This document shows positions 50,102 to 57,662 of a DNA stretch of 64,000 nt, piece by piece. Each line of letters opens with the position of its first letter. Within the stretch, counting starts at the first letter, position 1. The stretch lies in the NCBI RefSeq assembly GCF_039544265.1, contig NZ_BAABLI010000012.1:62001-126000 (forward strand), read 5' to 3'. Both the position numbers and the translations under genes were made by a program. The DNA is from Corallincola platygyrae. GTDB taxonomy: Bacteria > Pseudomonadota > Gammaproteobacteria > Enterobacterales > Neiellaceae. Under the pieces are notes generated by a model, which saw only the letters and a program-made list of their open reading frames with translations, searched no databases and was not told where the DNA came from.

Positions 50102-50491
50102 ATGCTTAAGCGGTTTTTTAGGAAATGGAAGATCAGGCAACTCACGAGATTATTAAAAGATCTAAGACGTCAGTACGGCAAAAAAAGATACTATTCGAAG
50201 CTTGAGGTGGAGCGCAGCCTTAAACGGAAGAAGTTCATTAGATCCGCCAAGAATATGTCAATAAATGACTGCTACGCATACGCTATGTACTGCTCCCCAC
50301 AACTAAGCTCAAGAGCCTGTAGCGCTGCGGGTGTTGATATCAGCTACAAGTCTATGAGGTGTGATATTTCTGAAGTGGTCTTTGGTCAACAGCGCCAGTT
50401 TGATACGAGCTCGCTGGAACAGGCCGTTCAGTCCAACCTTGGCCCCTCGAATGAACACCACGGCGAGGATCATGGTTCGGGAGAGTTGTAA
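50102..50491 (+). CDS. Small basic cytoplasmic protein (129 aa), unknown
   Basis: The gene has a clear ribosome binding site (AAGGAAG, eight bases before ATG). The N-terminal third is very rich in Lys and Arg (MLKRFFRKWKIRQLTRLLKD). It continues with YYSKLEVERSLKRKKF and a cysteine-containing helix (NDCYAYAMYCS), then an acidic, His-rich tail (NEHHGEDHG). It resembles small proteins of unknown function seen in Vibrio and Shewanella, but I cannot name the family with confidence. Confidence 0.7.
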   Translation: MLKRFFRKWKIRQLTRLLKDLRRQYGKKRYYSKLEVERSLKRKKFIRSAKNMSINDCYAYAMYCSPQLSSRACSAAGVDISYKSMRCDISEVVFGQQRQFDTSSLEQAVQSNLGPSNEHHGEDHGSGEL

Positions 50492-50511
50492 CAGCCATAG
50501 GCTAATGCAAC

Positions 50512-50685
50512 TTAGGCGTTTTCTTCTCTCTCGTTGTCGATGTCTAGGTGCTCTGGCCCACCAGACAATAAACCGGTTGGCTCATCTTCATCGGTAGCTG
50601 GCACCTTCAGGTTTTTTCGCATCTCTTCGGCTTTGTGACGAAGACGGTTTAGACCATTTTCTCGCTGTTCCACTGACCGGTTCAT
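50512..50685 (-). CDS. Small acidic protein (57 aa)
   Basis: This is a short frame on the minus strand from ATG 50685 to TAA, with GAGAG upstream. The product (MNRSVEQRENGLNRLRHKAE at the start, ending DIDNEREENA) is highly charged and lacks membrane segments. Codon composition looks coding. It is convergent with the preceding basic protein, with only 20 bases between their stop codons. No family is recognised. Confidence 0.5.
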   Translation of the reverse strand: MNRSVEQRENGLNRLRHKAEEMRKNLKVPATDEDEPTGLLSGGPEHLDIDNEREENA

Positions 50686-50756
50686 ATGGCTCTCTCAACT
50701 GCAAAAGCATGATAATCAAGATATCACTGTACATTCTGCGCCGAGCTGAAACAGCC

Positions 50757-51374
50757 CTAGCACTTGCTGCTATCTATCTCGCAGATGACTTTCTTTACGT
50801 TCTCGTCATATCGCTGCATTGCAAGCGCCGTATCAGGAATTTGCTCTGAAACATCATCAATAAAGAGGTTGGCTTCGGCAGCCCCATTATCCTTGGCTTT
50901 GCTCAGCCAGTAGTAGGATAGCTCTGCATTTTGAGGCAACTTGCACTCATCTGAAGTAAAGCAGAACCCCAAGTAAAGCTGCGCAGTACCAAGGCCAGAC
51001 TCTGCTGCTTGAGTAAGCAACTCGAAGCCTTCCAGATCATCTTTCTTGTTATCGTTTCTGACATACAAAATGCCCAATAACTCGGCAGAATGTTGTTCGC
51101 CAAGCGCAATTGAACGTTGTAAATAGGGAATAGCATCTCCAACCGAGCCTTTATGAAGCAATACATCTGCATAGCGGTATTGCGCAATGGGGTTGTCGCT
51201 ATCGGCTAGTTTTTTTAGCTTGGCCACTTCACTTTCATAGACACTAGGATCCTGAGAGTCTAAATCCAGGCTCTGCACCTCAAAAGAGAAGTCTCTATTC
51301 GGTGTGCTGGAGTCCGAACACCCTGCGCCAAACAACAAAATAAGGATTGAGGTGAATACAATGCATTTATTCAT
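50757..51374 (-). CDS. Sel1-repeat lipoprotein (205 aa)
   Basis: The protein has a lipoprotein signal with lipobox LFGAGC (Cys at about residue 19) and two or three Sel1-like (TPR-related) helix pairs: AQYRYADVLLHKGSVGDAIP, AELLGILYVRNDNKKDDLEG and AQLYLGFCFTSDE. Sel1 repeats mediate protein contacts. It begins two bases after the stop codon of the upstream 257-residue gene, so both come from one message. In other bacteria Sel1 lipoproteins often act as immunity proteins; whether this is so here is unknown. Confidence 0.78.
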   Translation of the reverse strand: MNKCIVFTSILILLFGAGCSDSSTPNRDFSFEVQSLDLDSQDPSVYESEVAKLKKLADSDNPIAQYRYADVLLHKGSVGDAIPYLQRSIALGEQHSAELLGILYVRNDNKKDDLEGFELLTQAAESGLGTAQLYLGFCFTSDECKLPQNAELSYYWLSKAKDNGAAEANLFIDDVSEQIPDTALAMQRYDENVKKVICEIDSSKC

Positions 51375-51376
51375 TC

Positions 51377-52150
51377 TTACCACTCACACTTTAGATATAA
51401 AATCGCATATCCATATTTGCCATGGTCTACCGATTCTTCAGGGTCAACCTTCACCTGCAATTCAGGCTCAGGGGATAATGCAGGCTTGCAAATATTTGAT
51501 ACTTTGTTCTGAATGTACTTAATCGAGTTAAACTCTATTGAGGAAACTGCAGACAAACCCTTATCTACTGTGATAGAGAAAAGGTTAGGTGCTCGACCAT
51601 AATCTCTTTTCACTTTCAGATACTTAATATTAATACTAAGAACACAACCAGCTGAGTCTTGATACTTGTCTTTTGCTTTACGCGCAATTTTTTCCGCTTC
51701 TTTTTTTATGATTTCAAAAAGCACAACAGCCCTGGCGTATTGCACGACGACGCCAACCGCCATCGCCAAACCAGCGGTTGTGGTTGTTCTTTTGTTCAAT
51801 GAATCAGAAGGAACAATAGGCGCAAGCGCTCTAGTCGCTGAGCGAGGGATACTGCTCTGCCCCTTCCAATAAAGGCGGTCAGCCGCTCTAGCATTTCTAA
51901 TGTTAAGGGTACGATCCAGTTCCGATAGAAGACTCTGCTTTCTTTTGACGCCATTCAGATCATTAGGCAATTTCTCCAATGGTCCTGCTAACGAAGTTGG
52001 TTTAACAGGTGTGTCAGAAATATCAGAAAACTTAGGTTCTTTTTCTATTTGCTTACAGGCCTTGTACATGGAGTCGACTGGGTACATATGATTGATGTAA
52101 TCAGAAGAAAAGTTGTATGGGCCTTTGTGGGTCAGGACAGTGAATCTCAT
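51377..52150 (-). CDS. Unknown 257-residue protein paired with the Sel1 lipoprotein
   Basis: The protein starts at a good ATG (AAGGA upstream) and has no signal peptide. A polar N-terminal half with basic clusters (NGVKRKQSLLSELDRTL) is followed by one hydrophobic helix (about 125-150, AGLAMAVGVVVQYARAVVLF) and a charged helix (KKEAEKIARKAKDKYQ). The C-terminal part is strand-rich and ends YAILYLKCEW. No family is recognised. The layout of an unsignalled protein with one internal membrane-like helix followed by a lipoprotein is seen in effector/immunity pairs; this is inference only. Confidence 0.65.
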   Translation of the reverse strand: MRFTVLTHKGPYNFSSDYINHMYPVDSMYKACKQIEKEPKFSDISDTPVKPTSLAGPLEKLPNDLNGVKRKQSLLSELDRTLNIRNARAADRLYWKGQSSIPRSATRALAPIVPSDSLNKRTTTTAGLAMAVGVVVQYARAVVLFEIIKKEAEKIARKAKDKYQDSAGCVLSINIKYLKVKRDYGRAPNLFSITVDKGLSAVSSIEFNSIKYIQNKVSNICKPALSPEPELQVKVDPEESVDHGKYGYAILYLKCEW

Positions 52151-52464
52151 TATTTACATCCTTGTTGATTAGAAATCACAGAAGATAGAAGCAGTCCATT
52201 TGCTTCTTACGCATGCCGGTAGGCTGCGTAAAACAGAGTTGAAATCATAGTGTCCTCACAACTTGTAAGTCAATCTCGCAGCCCTCAATCCCAATAATTA
52301 AGCTCAGCCTACTTTATCCCTTTAAAAACCACCCATAGGAAACAGGCAAACCTTAGCATTCAATAAAATAATTGAGATAAGTCCAACACTTATGATCTAA
52401 GTCTATTGTGTTGAATGGTTCTGCTTCGTATCGTTGGGTGAGTGGCAGTAACAAGGATGTGTTG
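52151..52464. other. Divergent intergenic region, nothing recognised
   Basis: About 310 AT-rich bases lie between the divergent 257-residue protein gene and the 164-residue protein gene. No frame with a ribosome binding site, hairpin or repeat could be supported. Confidence 0.4.
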
Positions 52465-52959
52465 ATGTTAATCGAGGGATTGTTAATCACGTCTATTCTG
52501 GGTTCGATTCAGGACCTGATTGTCGACCAATATACTCAGTCAGCTGATGCGGTGCTGAAAACTGAAGTGGTCGAACACAACGGTGAGAAGATCGTTTTCA
52601 CCCATCAGCTTTGGCGCATTCGCGACAAATCCGTTTGCCAGCAACACCTCTCCAACTCCCTTGCTTACTACCAATGCAGACAACAGGCTGCCAACTACTT
52701 TATGGAAGCCTGCCAATACCTGAACAGCCACTACACCGAGCTTAACCATGGTAAGCAGATCAAAAACATGTACTGCAATGCCGCCACCCAATTTAACCCC
52801 AAGGTCGCGCAAATCAGCTTCGCCAACGAAAAGAGCGATGCTCAGAAGCTTAAAGAGGAGTGCAACGTGCTGGTGGCACAAGCGCTCAACAGCAAGAACC
52901 GAGAGTTACACCAGAAGCGCGACGAGGTGTGCCAACAATACAGGGAGTTAACTAAGTGA
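52465..52959 (+). CDS. Cysteine-containing small protein (164 aa), unknown
   Basis: ATG 52465 has AAGGA at proper spacing. The N-terminus is moderately hydrophobic (MLIEGLLITSILGSIQDLIV), a possible signal or amphipathic helix. The rest is mainly helical, with five cysteines spaced through it (CQQHL, YQCRQQ, EACQYL, MYCNAA, EECNVL) suggesting disulphides in the periplasm. No family is recognised. It lies 63 bases upstream of the NERD protein gene on the same strand and is probably cotranscribed with it. Confidence 0.65.
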   Translation: MLIEGLLITSILGSIQDLIVDQYTQSADAVLKTEVVEHNGEKIVFTHQLWRIRDKSVCQQHLSNSLAYYQCRQQAANYFMEACQYLNSHYTELNHGKQIKNMYCNAATQFNPKVAQISFANEKSDAQKLKEECNVLVAQALNSKNRELHQKRDEVCQQYRELTK

Positions 52960-53022
52960 AGGATCTGGATAACCACAGAATTCAAAGCAACCTATCCCGC
53001 CAAGGCAAAGAGGTAGTTTGAC

Positions 53023-53868
53023 ATGCCAGATATGACGGCTGTTGTGCTTGATGCTGCAAAGACCTTTTGGTGGTTGATACCGCTGTTTTTATTTGCAGCC
53101 ATTGTTAAATCGCCATGGTTTAAGGGGATGATAGGTGAAGCGATTGTGAAGCTGGCGGCAAGACTGCAGCTACCGAAAGAAACCTATATTCCTATCCACA
53201 ACGTGACCATGCCTTGTAAGGCCAGCCCTGCTTCGACTCGCGCTAACGGAAAGAGCTCGACCGGCGGGAACGAGAGTGATAGCGAGGAAGAAGGCACTAC
53301 CCAGATTGACCATATCTTTGTATCGCGGTTTGGAATCTTTGTGGTTGAAACCAAGAATATGCGGGGGTGGATTTTTGGTAGTGAAAAGCAGGCAACCTGG
53401 ACTCAGAAGATCTACCGCCAAAGCTTTAAGTTCCAGAACCCGCTACGCCAGAACTATAAACACGTTAAGACGATTGAAGCCGCGCTCAACATCCCGGCGG
53501 ATACCATACATTCCGTGATTGCCTTTGTTGGTGACTGCACCTTAAAGACAGATATGCCTGCCAATGTCACTCAAAACGCTGGCTTTATCCGCTATATAAA
53601 ATCGTTTACCCAGACGGTGTTTACTGAGGAAGAAGCTCAGAGATTAGTAGCGCAGATACAGGCTGGACGGTTAACCCCGTCATTCAAAACCGACCGCCAA
53701 CATGTGAAACACCTGAAAAACCGCGAAAGTAAAAAACCAGAGAAACAGTGTCCGCGCTGCGGCTCAGCCATGGTGCTTAGAAAAGCAAAACGCGGTGCAA
53801 ATGCAGGTAATGAGTTTTGGGGATGTTCGGCGTTTCCGAAGTGTAGGGCTGTGGAAAATCCGATTTAA
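53023..53868 (+). CDS. NERD-domain protein with topoisomerase-type zinc finger
   Basis: The 281-residue protein has an N-terminal membrane helix (about 12-32). A NERD (nuclease-related) domain follows, with TQIDHIFVSRFGIFVVETKN, the core D...E-x-K pattern of restriction-endonuclease-like folds, and GWIFGSEKQATWTQ. The C-terminus has a topoisomerase-type C4 zinc finger (CPRCGSAMVLRKA, then FWGCSAFPKCRA). This layout occurs in a widespread family thought to process DNA or RNA at the membrane, but no precise role is established. It adjoins the AT-rich island. Confidence 0.85.
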   Translation: MPDMTAVVLDAAKTFWWLIPLFLFAAIVKSPWFKGMIGEAIVKLAARLQLPKETYIPIHNVTMPCKASPASTRANGKSSTGGNESDSEEEGTTQIDHIFVSRFGIFVVETKNMRGWIFGSEKQATWTQKIYRQSFKFQNPLRQNYKHVKTIEAALNIPADTIHSVIAFVGDCTLKTDMPANVTQNAGFIRYIKSFTQTVFTEEEAQRLVAQIQAGRLTPSFKTDRQHVKHLKNRESKKPEKQCPRCGSAMVLRKAKRGANAGNEFWGCSAFPKCRAVENPI

Positions 53869-53872
53869 CGGT

Positions 53873-53894
53873 CAGCAGCCTGCTGCGGCTGCTG
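53873..53894. other. Hairpin CAGCAGCC/GGCTGCTG at the left edge of the AT-rich island
   Basis: This is an eight-base-pair stem with loop TGCTGC, just after the NERD stop codon. The motif GTCAGCAGC...GGCTGCTG recurs in the hairpin at 57617-57639 at the other edge of the island. Confidence 0.6.
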
Positions 53895-54050
53895 CCTAAT
53901 AACCAAACAGGAACTAGCATATCTAAGCTCCCACTTAGCCATAATCCGCCTTTACAAATTCCTATTTGCCAGTTTGAAAACTTATACCTATTTAAGAATA
54001 AGTAAAAGGAGAATCAAAGTAACTAAGAAAAAGCAGTGCTAACATATATC

Positions 54051-55595
54051 TTAGTTTCTCCTTTGATTGTTAAAATACGCTCTAAAACCATAATGCATAA
54101 CTATATCCGCATCTGGATCTAAGCTGTATATTTCAGACCCATCCAATGGCTCTCTGTATTTAAATTTAAAGTTGCTACTTGAATACTTGCTACCAATAAT
54201 TGAACGCTCAAAAAGATCCTCCAAAACATCAGAAGAATCTTTTCCTTCGAACTCTGCATCATTCATATACTTGATAGCACACTCATAATTACAATCAATG
54301 TCATTGTGAATTTTTCTAAGCACCTTGAATATTTTAGAAACTTCTTTGTCCGAGTAAAAAGATGATATCTCGCTACGAAACTCTTTAACTAGCTGACTAG
54401 CATAAGTTCCTATAAAATCGTTTACCTGTTGCTTACTTAATGGAACTGAAGACTCACCAGATTCTAAAGGTAGAAATAACAAAAGAAGATCTCTTGGCCT
54501 AAAAAGTGTATGATCTAAAACATACTTGAAGGAAGATTTCTGTTGATAATTGTCTGTTGTATCCACCAAGCTTTTCCAAGGATCTGACTGGTTACATGGA
54601 AGTTCTGCTTTCTCAAATGCTTTTCTAATTCTCAAATCAATAAACTTTCTGATATTAAGATCACTTTCATTATCACCTCTCTGAAAGTCATCTTGATACC
54701 ATTTAATAGGTGCTGCATATGAAGCCATCATCTTTGCAGTATCAGGGTATTTGTCTCCAACATATTTCTCAACATCATCTCTAAGAAGTATAACAGCCTT
54801 AGCTTTAATCTTATTCTTAGAGAAGAAATCATTATTAATGTATTTTGCAACTCGCAACAGACTGACAATACTATCTACGCTAGATCTATTATTTATATCA
54901 AAGCCAACATCAAGGTCATCAAAAAATATAACATAAGAGTTTTCATTATCTAACTCAAACCTAGACGTTAATACACTCTTAATAACTTCTTCCAAGTGAG
55001 GCAAGAGTTTATAGAAAACTGCTTTCTGAGATTTTATAGAAAATTCTTTTTTAATCTTTTGTCTATAAAACCTTTTTAAGGGCTCTACATTAACTTCAAA
55101 TCCCTTGTTTTGAGTTATTTCAACTAAATCTGTTTCAGTTATATCCACAAACCCAGTATTCTTCCTTAAAAACTGCCTCAACTGTTCAAAATCATTACTA
55201 TCCTTCGCGGCTTCACTCTCAGAAAAAAGACGGATAAGGTGAGTATATATTAGCCACTTAAAAATAGATTCTTTCTCAAAATCATGTCCCTTCTCATTAC
55301 CAATTTGAACAAGCTCTTCTAGGTTTATTCTGTCTTGCTTAACAAAGTCGACAAAAAGGTTACTCATCCCTAAAGACTTAGCATATGCAAACTGGGCGAA
55401 GGCGCTTTTCCCTGCGCCTTTTCGCCCGATAACAATAAACTTCTCATGAGATAACTGATTGAATAGATCATGCCAATCTTCATATACATCAGTTAATTTC
55501 ATTCTGGATTGTTCTAAAGCTTCAGCTTCAGCTTCAGGAGCGCCTAAGAACAGCCTCCTATTCTTGGTCCCTCGGGCAAGATTTCCAAATAACAT
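54051..55595 (-). CDS. P-loop ATPase (Sll1717-like), defence-type candidate
   Basis: The 514-residue ATPase has Walker A GRKGAGKSAFAQFA (57-64) directly after a strand (EKFIVI), and Walker B NSYVIFFDDLDVGF (about 220-231). The helical C-terminal part contains RPRDLLLLFLPL. This resembles the Sll1717-type P-loop ATPases related to STAND/AAA NTPases. These act as single-gene or partnered sensors in several bacterial conflict systems, but no role is proved for this family. The gene is AT-rich compared with its surroundings, which suggests transfer. It follows the coiled-coil membrane protein gene on the same strand, 219 bases apart, and has AAAGGA ten bases before ATG. Confidence 0.78.
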   Translation of the reverse strand: MLFGNLARGTKNRRLFLGAPEAEAEALEQSRMKLTDVYEDWHDLFNQLSHEKFIVIGRKGAGKSAFAQFAYAKSLGMSNLFVDFVKQDRINLEELVQIGNEKGHDFEKESIFKWLIYTHLIRLFSESEAAKDSNDFEQLRQFLRKNTGFVDITETDLVEITQNKGFEVNVEPLKRFYRQKIKKEFSIKSQKAVFYKLLPHLEEVIKSVLTSRFELDNENSYVIFFDDLDVGFDINNRSSVDSIVSLLRVAKYINNDFFSKNKIKAKAVILLRDDVEKYVGDKYPDTAKMMASYAAPIKWYQDDFQRGDNESDLNIRKFIDLRIRKAFEKAELPCNQSDPWKSLVDTTDNYQQKSSFKYVLDHTLFRPRDLLLLFLPLESGESSVPLSKQQVNDFIGTYASQLVKEFRSEISSFYSDKEVSKIFKVLRKIHNDIDCNYECAIKYMNDAEFEGKDSSDVLEDLFERSIIGSKYSSSNFKFKYREPLDGSEIYSLDPDADIVMHYGFRAYFNNQRRN

Positions 55596-55814
55596 CTAAC
55601 CAATTCCTTTGTTTCGTTTACTTGATTATCTTCAAGTTAGCTAGGCCAATATGCTGAAAAACTCAAGATATCGTGACAACCTAACAACTTAAGCTAACTT
55701 TGCTTTTCGTATTTATCTGGAATTCGTGGTTCCAGTTAAAAGTCTTTACTCTTTAGACAAAATGACTTAATGCGGAGTGCATTTGCTAGCGTTTTAAAAA
55801 GCATAGTTATGAAC

Positions 55815-56825
55815 TCACTTCGTACCAATTTTGTCCAAAGCCGACTTTAGTAATTTAGCAAGTTCACTCGCAGGAAGATCTTCTTTGTGATTATGTTTTT
55901 CTAGAGTTGAACTTGGATTAAAGTCTATAGCTTCAATTGTTGATGCCGCCAGCTTTGTTGTTAGTTCTTCTTTGGCTTCGCTATCATTTAGTTTTTCTAT
56001 TTGGCGTTTGTGGCCAACGTATGTTTTTGCGATTGTTTCCTTGTGAGCATACTCTTCCTGTAACCGTTTACTTTGAGATTGTTGCTTACTAGAAAATAGA
56101 GCTAGCCAGATCAAGGGGCCGAATAGCGGTAGCCTCTTTAAAAACTCAACGGTGTAGTTAAGCTTATCTTCACCACTACCGTTTAAATCATTAGCCAGAT
56201 AAACCATTATTGCTATACATGCTACAAATACGAACGTCCATATATTTTTAGGCCAGCGATAGGAATTTTTTTGATCTTGAAACGCTTTAGCCAGTTCGAC
56301 ATTCGTAGCACCAGATAAGGCTCCCTCAATTTGTGCCAACAGCTCTTCAGACCTTGATTGGTGAGTTTCTAGGTCATCTTCATATTTTTCAAAAAGGGAC
56401 TCAAGCTTTGATTCTAATCCTTCTTCAGAATCTTGGTCTCCGTACAACCTGACATAGGATTCCTTAAACTTTTTTCTGGATGCTGAGGTTTCCTCTAAAA
56501 TCTCTTCTATTTCAAACTTACTTGACTCTATTTCAGGCAATAAACCATTTGATGCTTCATGTATTCTCTCATGCGTGACTATAATTTCTGTAAGTAGAGA
56601 ATCGGTTCTCTCAACAATATCGGAGATTTCATTTTTTGAGTCTTGAAGCTGAGACTTCAAACATTTACCTTCGTCATCATCCTCAAGTAAATATTTATGT
56701 AACTCAGATATTTCATGCTTATTCTGACGTAATTCACCTAATAGCGTATTGGCTTCTTCCTTTATCTGGTTTCTTAACCTAGTGAAAGAGCCTTTTTGAC
56801 CAGGCGTTAAGTTTTCATTATCCAA
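55815..56825 (-). CDS. Coiled-coil protein with two transmembrane helices
   Basis: The 336-residue protein starts at TTG with AGGGA about ten bases upstream. Residues 1-190 are highly charged heptad-type coiled coil (LHKYLLEDDDEGKCLKSQLQ, ESKLESLFEKYEDDLETH). Two hydrophobic helices follow (about 196-215, IWTFVFVACIAIMVYL, and about 232-250, LPLFGPLIWLALF), then a second charged helical region (250-336). Both ends are probably cytoplasmic. No enzymatic motif is seen. It lies directly upstream of the P-loop ATPase gene, has the same low GC, and is likely its membrane partner. Confidence 0.75.
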   Translation of the reverse strand: MDNENLTPGQKGSFTRLRNQIKEEANTLLGELRQNKHEISELHKYLLEDDDEGKCLKSQLQDSKNEISDIVERTDSLLTEIIVTHERIHEASNGLLPEIESSKFEIEEILEETSASRKKFKESYVRLYGDQDSEEGLESKLESLFEKYEDDLETHQSRSEELLAQIEGALSGATNVELAKAFQDQKNSYRWPKNIWTFVFVACIAIMVYLANDLNGSGEDKLNYTVEFLKRLPLFGPLIWLALFSSKQQSQSKRLQEEYAHKETIAKTYVGHKRQIEKLNDSEAKEELTTKLAASTIEAIDFNPSSTLEKHNHKEDLPASELAKLLKSALDKIGTK

Positions 56826-56948
56826 TATATTTAAATCCCTATAATTTCTTAAGCCACAATCATAAGTAATAGCTAGCGACTCAATGTGTCATGGATTTCC
56901 TTCTCGAAGTACTAAAAGACGAGCTAGTACCCAGTATTAACATATTTA

Positions 56949-57203
56949 CTAATAAATACGGAAGACGATTTTTCTATCAATATAGAGAAACCAGTTTTTG
57001 GCTTCTGATAGCTTCTTGTTGCCCATTACAGCACCAGAAATCCAAATCACTTTTTCATCTGACTTTCCACCAAGGAGAGCAGAGGCTTCATCTAAACCTT
57101 TTTGTTTTAGAACACAAAGGTCGTCCGACTCCAGCAATATCGTTGTGACTGGCTCTTCTACACCATTTGCTCTATCTATTTTTAGAAGTTTCAAAAGATT
57201 CAC
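56949..57203 (-). CDS. Small protein upstream of the coiled-coil protein (84 aa)
   Basis: This is an 84-codon frame with a GTG start at 57203; a TTG at 57194 fits the AAGGGG ribosome binding site better. The product alternates strands and helices (EPVTTILLESDDLCVLKQ; VIWISGAVMGNKKLSEAKNW; FLYIDRKIVFRIY) as in a small alpha/beta domain. It lies 124 bases upstream of the coiled-coil gene on the same strand, with the same AT-rich composition. No family is recognised. Confidence 0.55.
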   Translation of the reverse strand: MNLLKLLKIDRANGVEEPVTTILLESDDLCVLKQKGLDEASALLGGKSDEKVIWISGAVMGNKKLSEAKNWFLYIDRKIVFRIY

Positions 57204-57561
57204 GCCCCTTGATAAACATAGTTAGTTGCTTCTGTTCACCTAGAAGATCTAGCCTACCCTACAACGGAGAAGTTGCCTATGTCCGTCGCGCTCAATAGAT
57301 TTAAAAAAGACTAACCAATAATACGGTAGTCGAGCAGAATAAAAATCGGAGCTAGCTCAAGATTATGGGAAGAGTTGCGATCTTCATAAGCTACACGAAG
57401 TCATTGAAACAATCGCTTTCACTCAAAAATCTATGTTTCAGAAAATTTCTACTTTAGGAGAGCACACATTAGTAGCTATAACGTGATAATTGATGGTCAA
57501 TTGTTTATATAGTAGAAGGTTCGTTACTCTGATAAGTTTTGGTGCACGAACAGTCTGTTTT
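57204..57561. other. AT-rich flank of the island, no gene seen
   Basis: About 360 bases between the island's first gene and the gcvP terminator. A 30-codon plus frame at 57364 (MGRVAIFISYTKSLKQSL) has no ribosome binding site and is not called. No promoter can be assigned by eye. Confidence 0.4.
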
Positions 57562-57595
57562 AAAAAAGCGAGCACCACTTTCGCGATGCTCGCTT
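57562..57595 (-). terminator. Terminator of the gcvTHP operon
   Basis: AAGCGAGCA/TGCTCGCTT forms a nine-base-pair stem with a 12-base loop. On the minus strand it is followed by TTTTTT, 68 bases after the gcvP stop codon. Confidence 0.85.
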
Positions 57596-57616
57596 CTTCT
57601 ATCTAACCGCTTTTAT

Positions 57617-57639
57617 GCCAGCAGCCTAACGCTGCTGAC
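57617..57639. other. Hairpin CAGCAGC/GCTGCTG at the right edge of the AT-rich island
   Basis: This is a seven-base-pair stem with loop CTAAC between the gcvP stop codon and its terminator. It shares GTCAGCAGC and GGCTGCTG with the hairpin at 53873. Confidence 0.6.
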
Positions 57640-57662
57640 TTATGTTCTCAACGAACTAAACC

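Noticed and set aside
57364..57456. 30-codon frame faintly like a serine-recombinase N-terminus
   Set aside because: No ribosome binding site, no catalytic serine context, too short.
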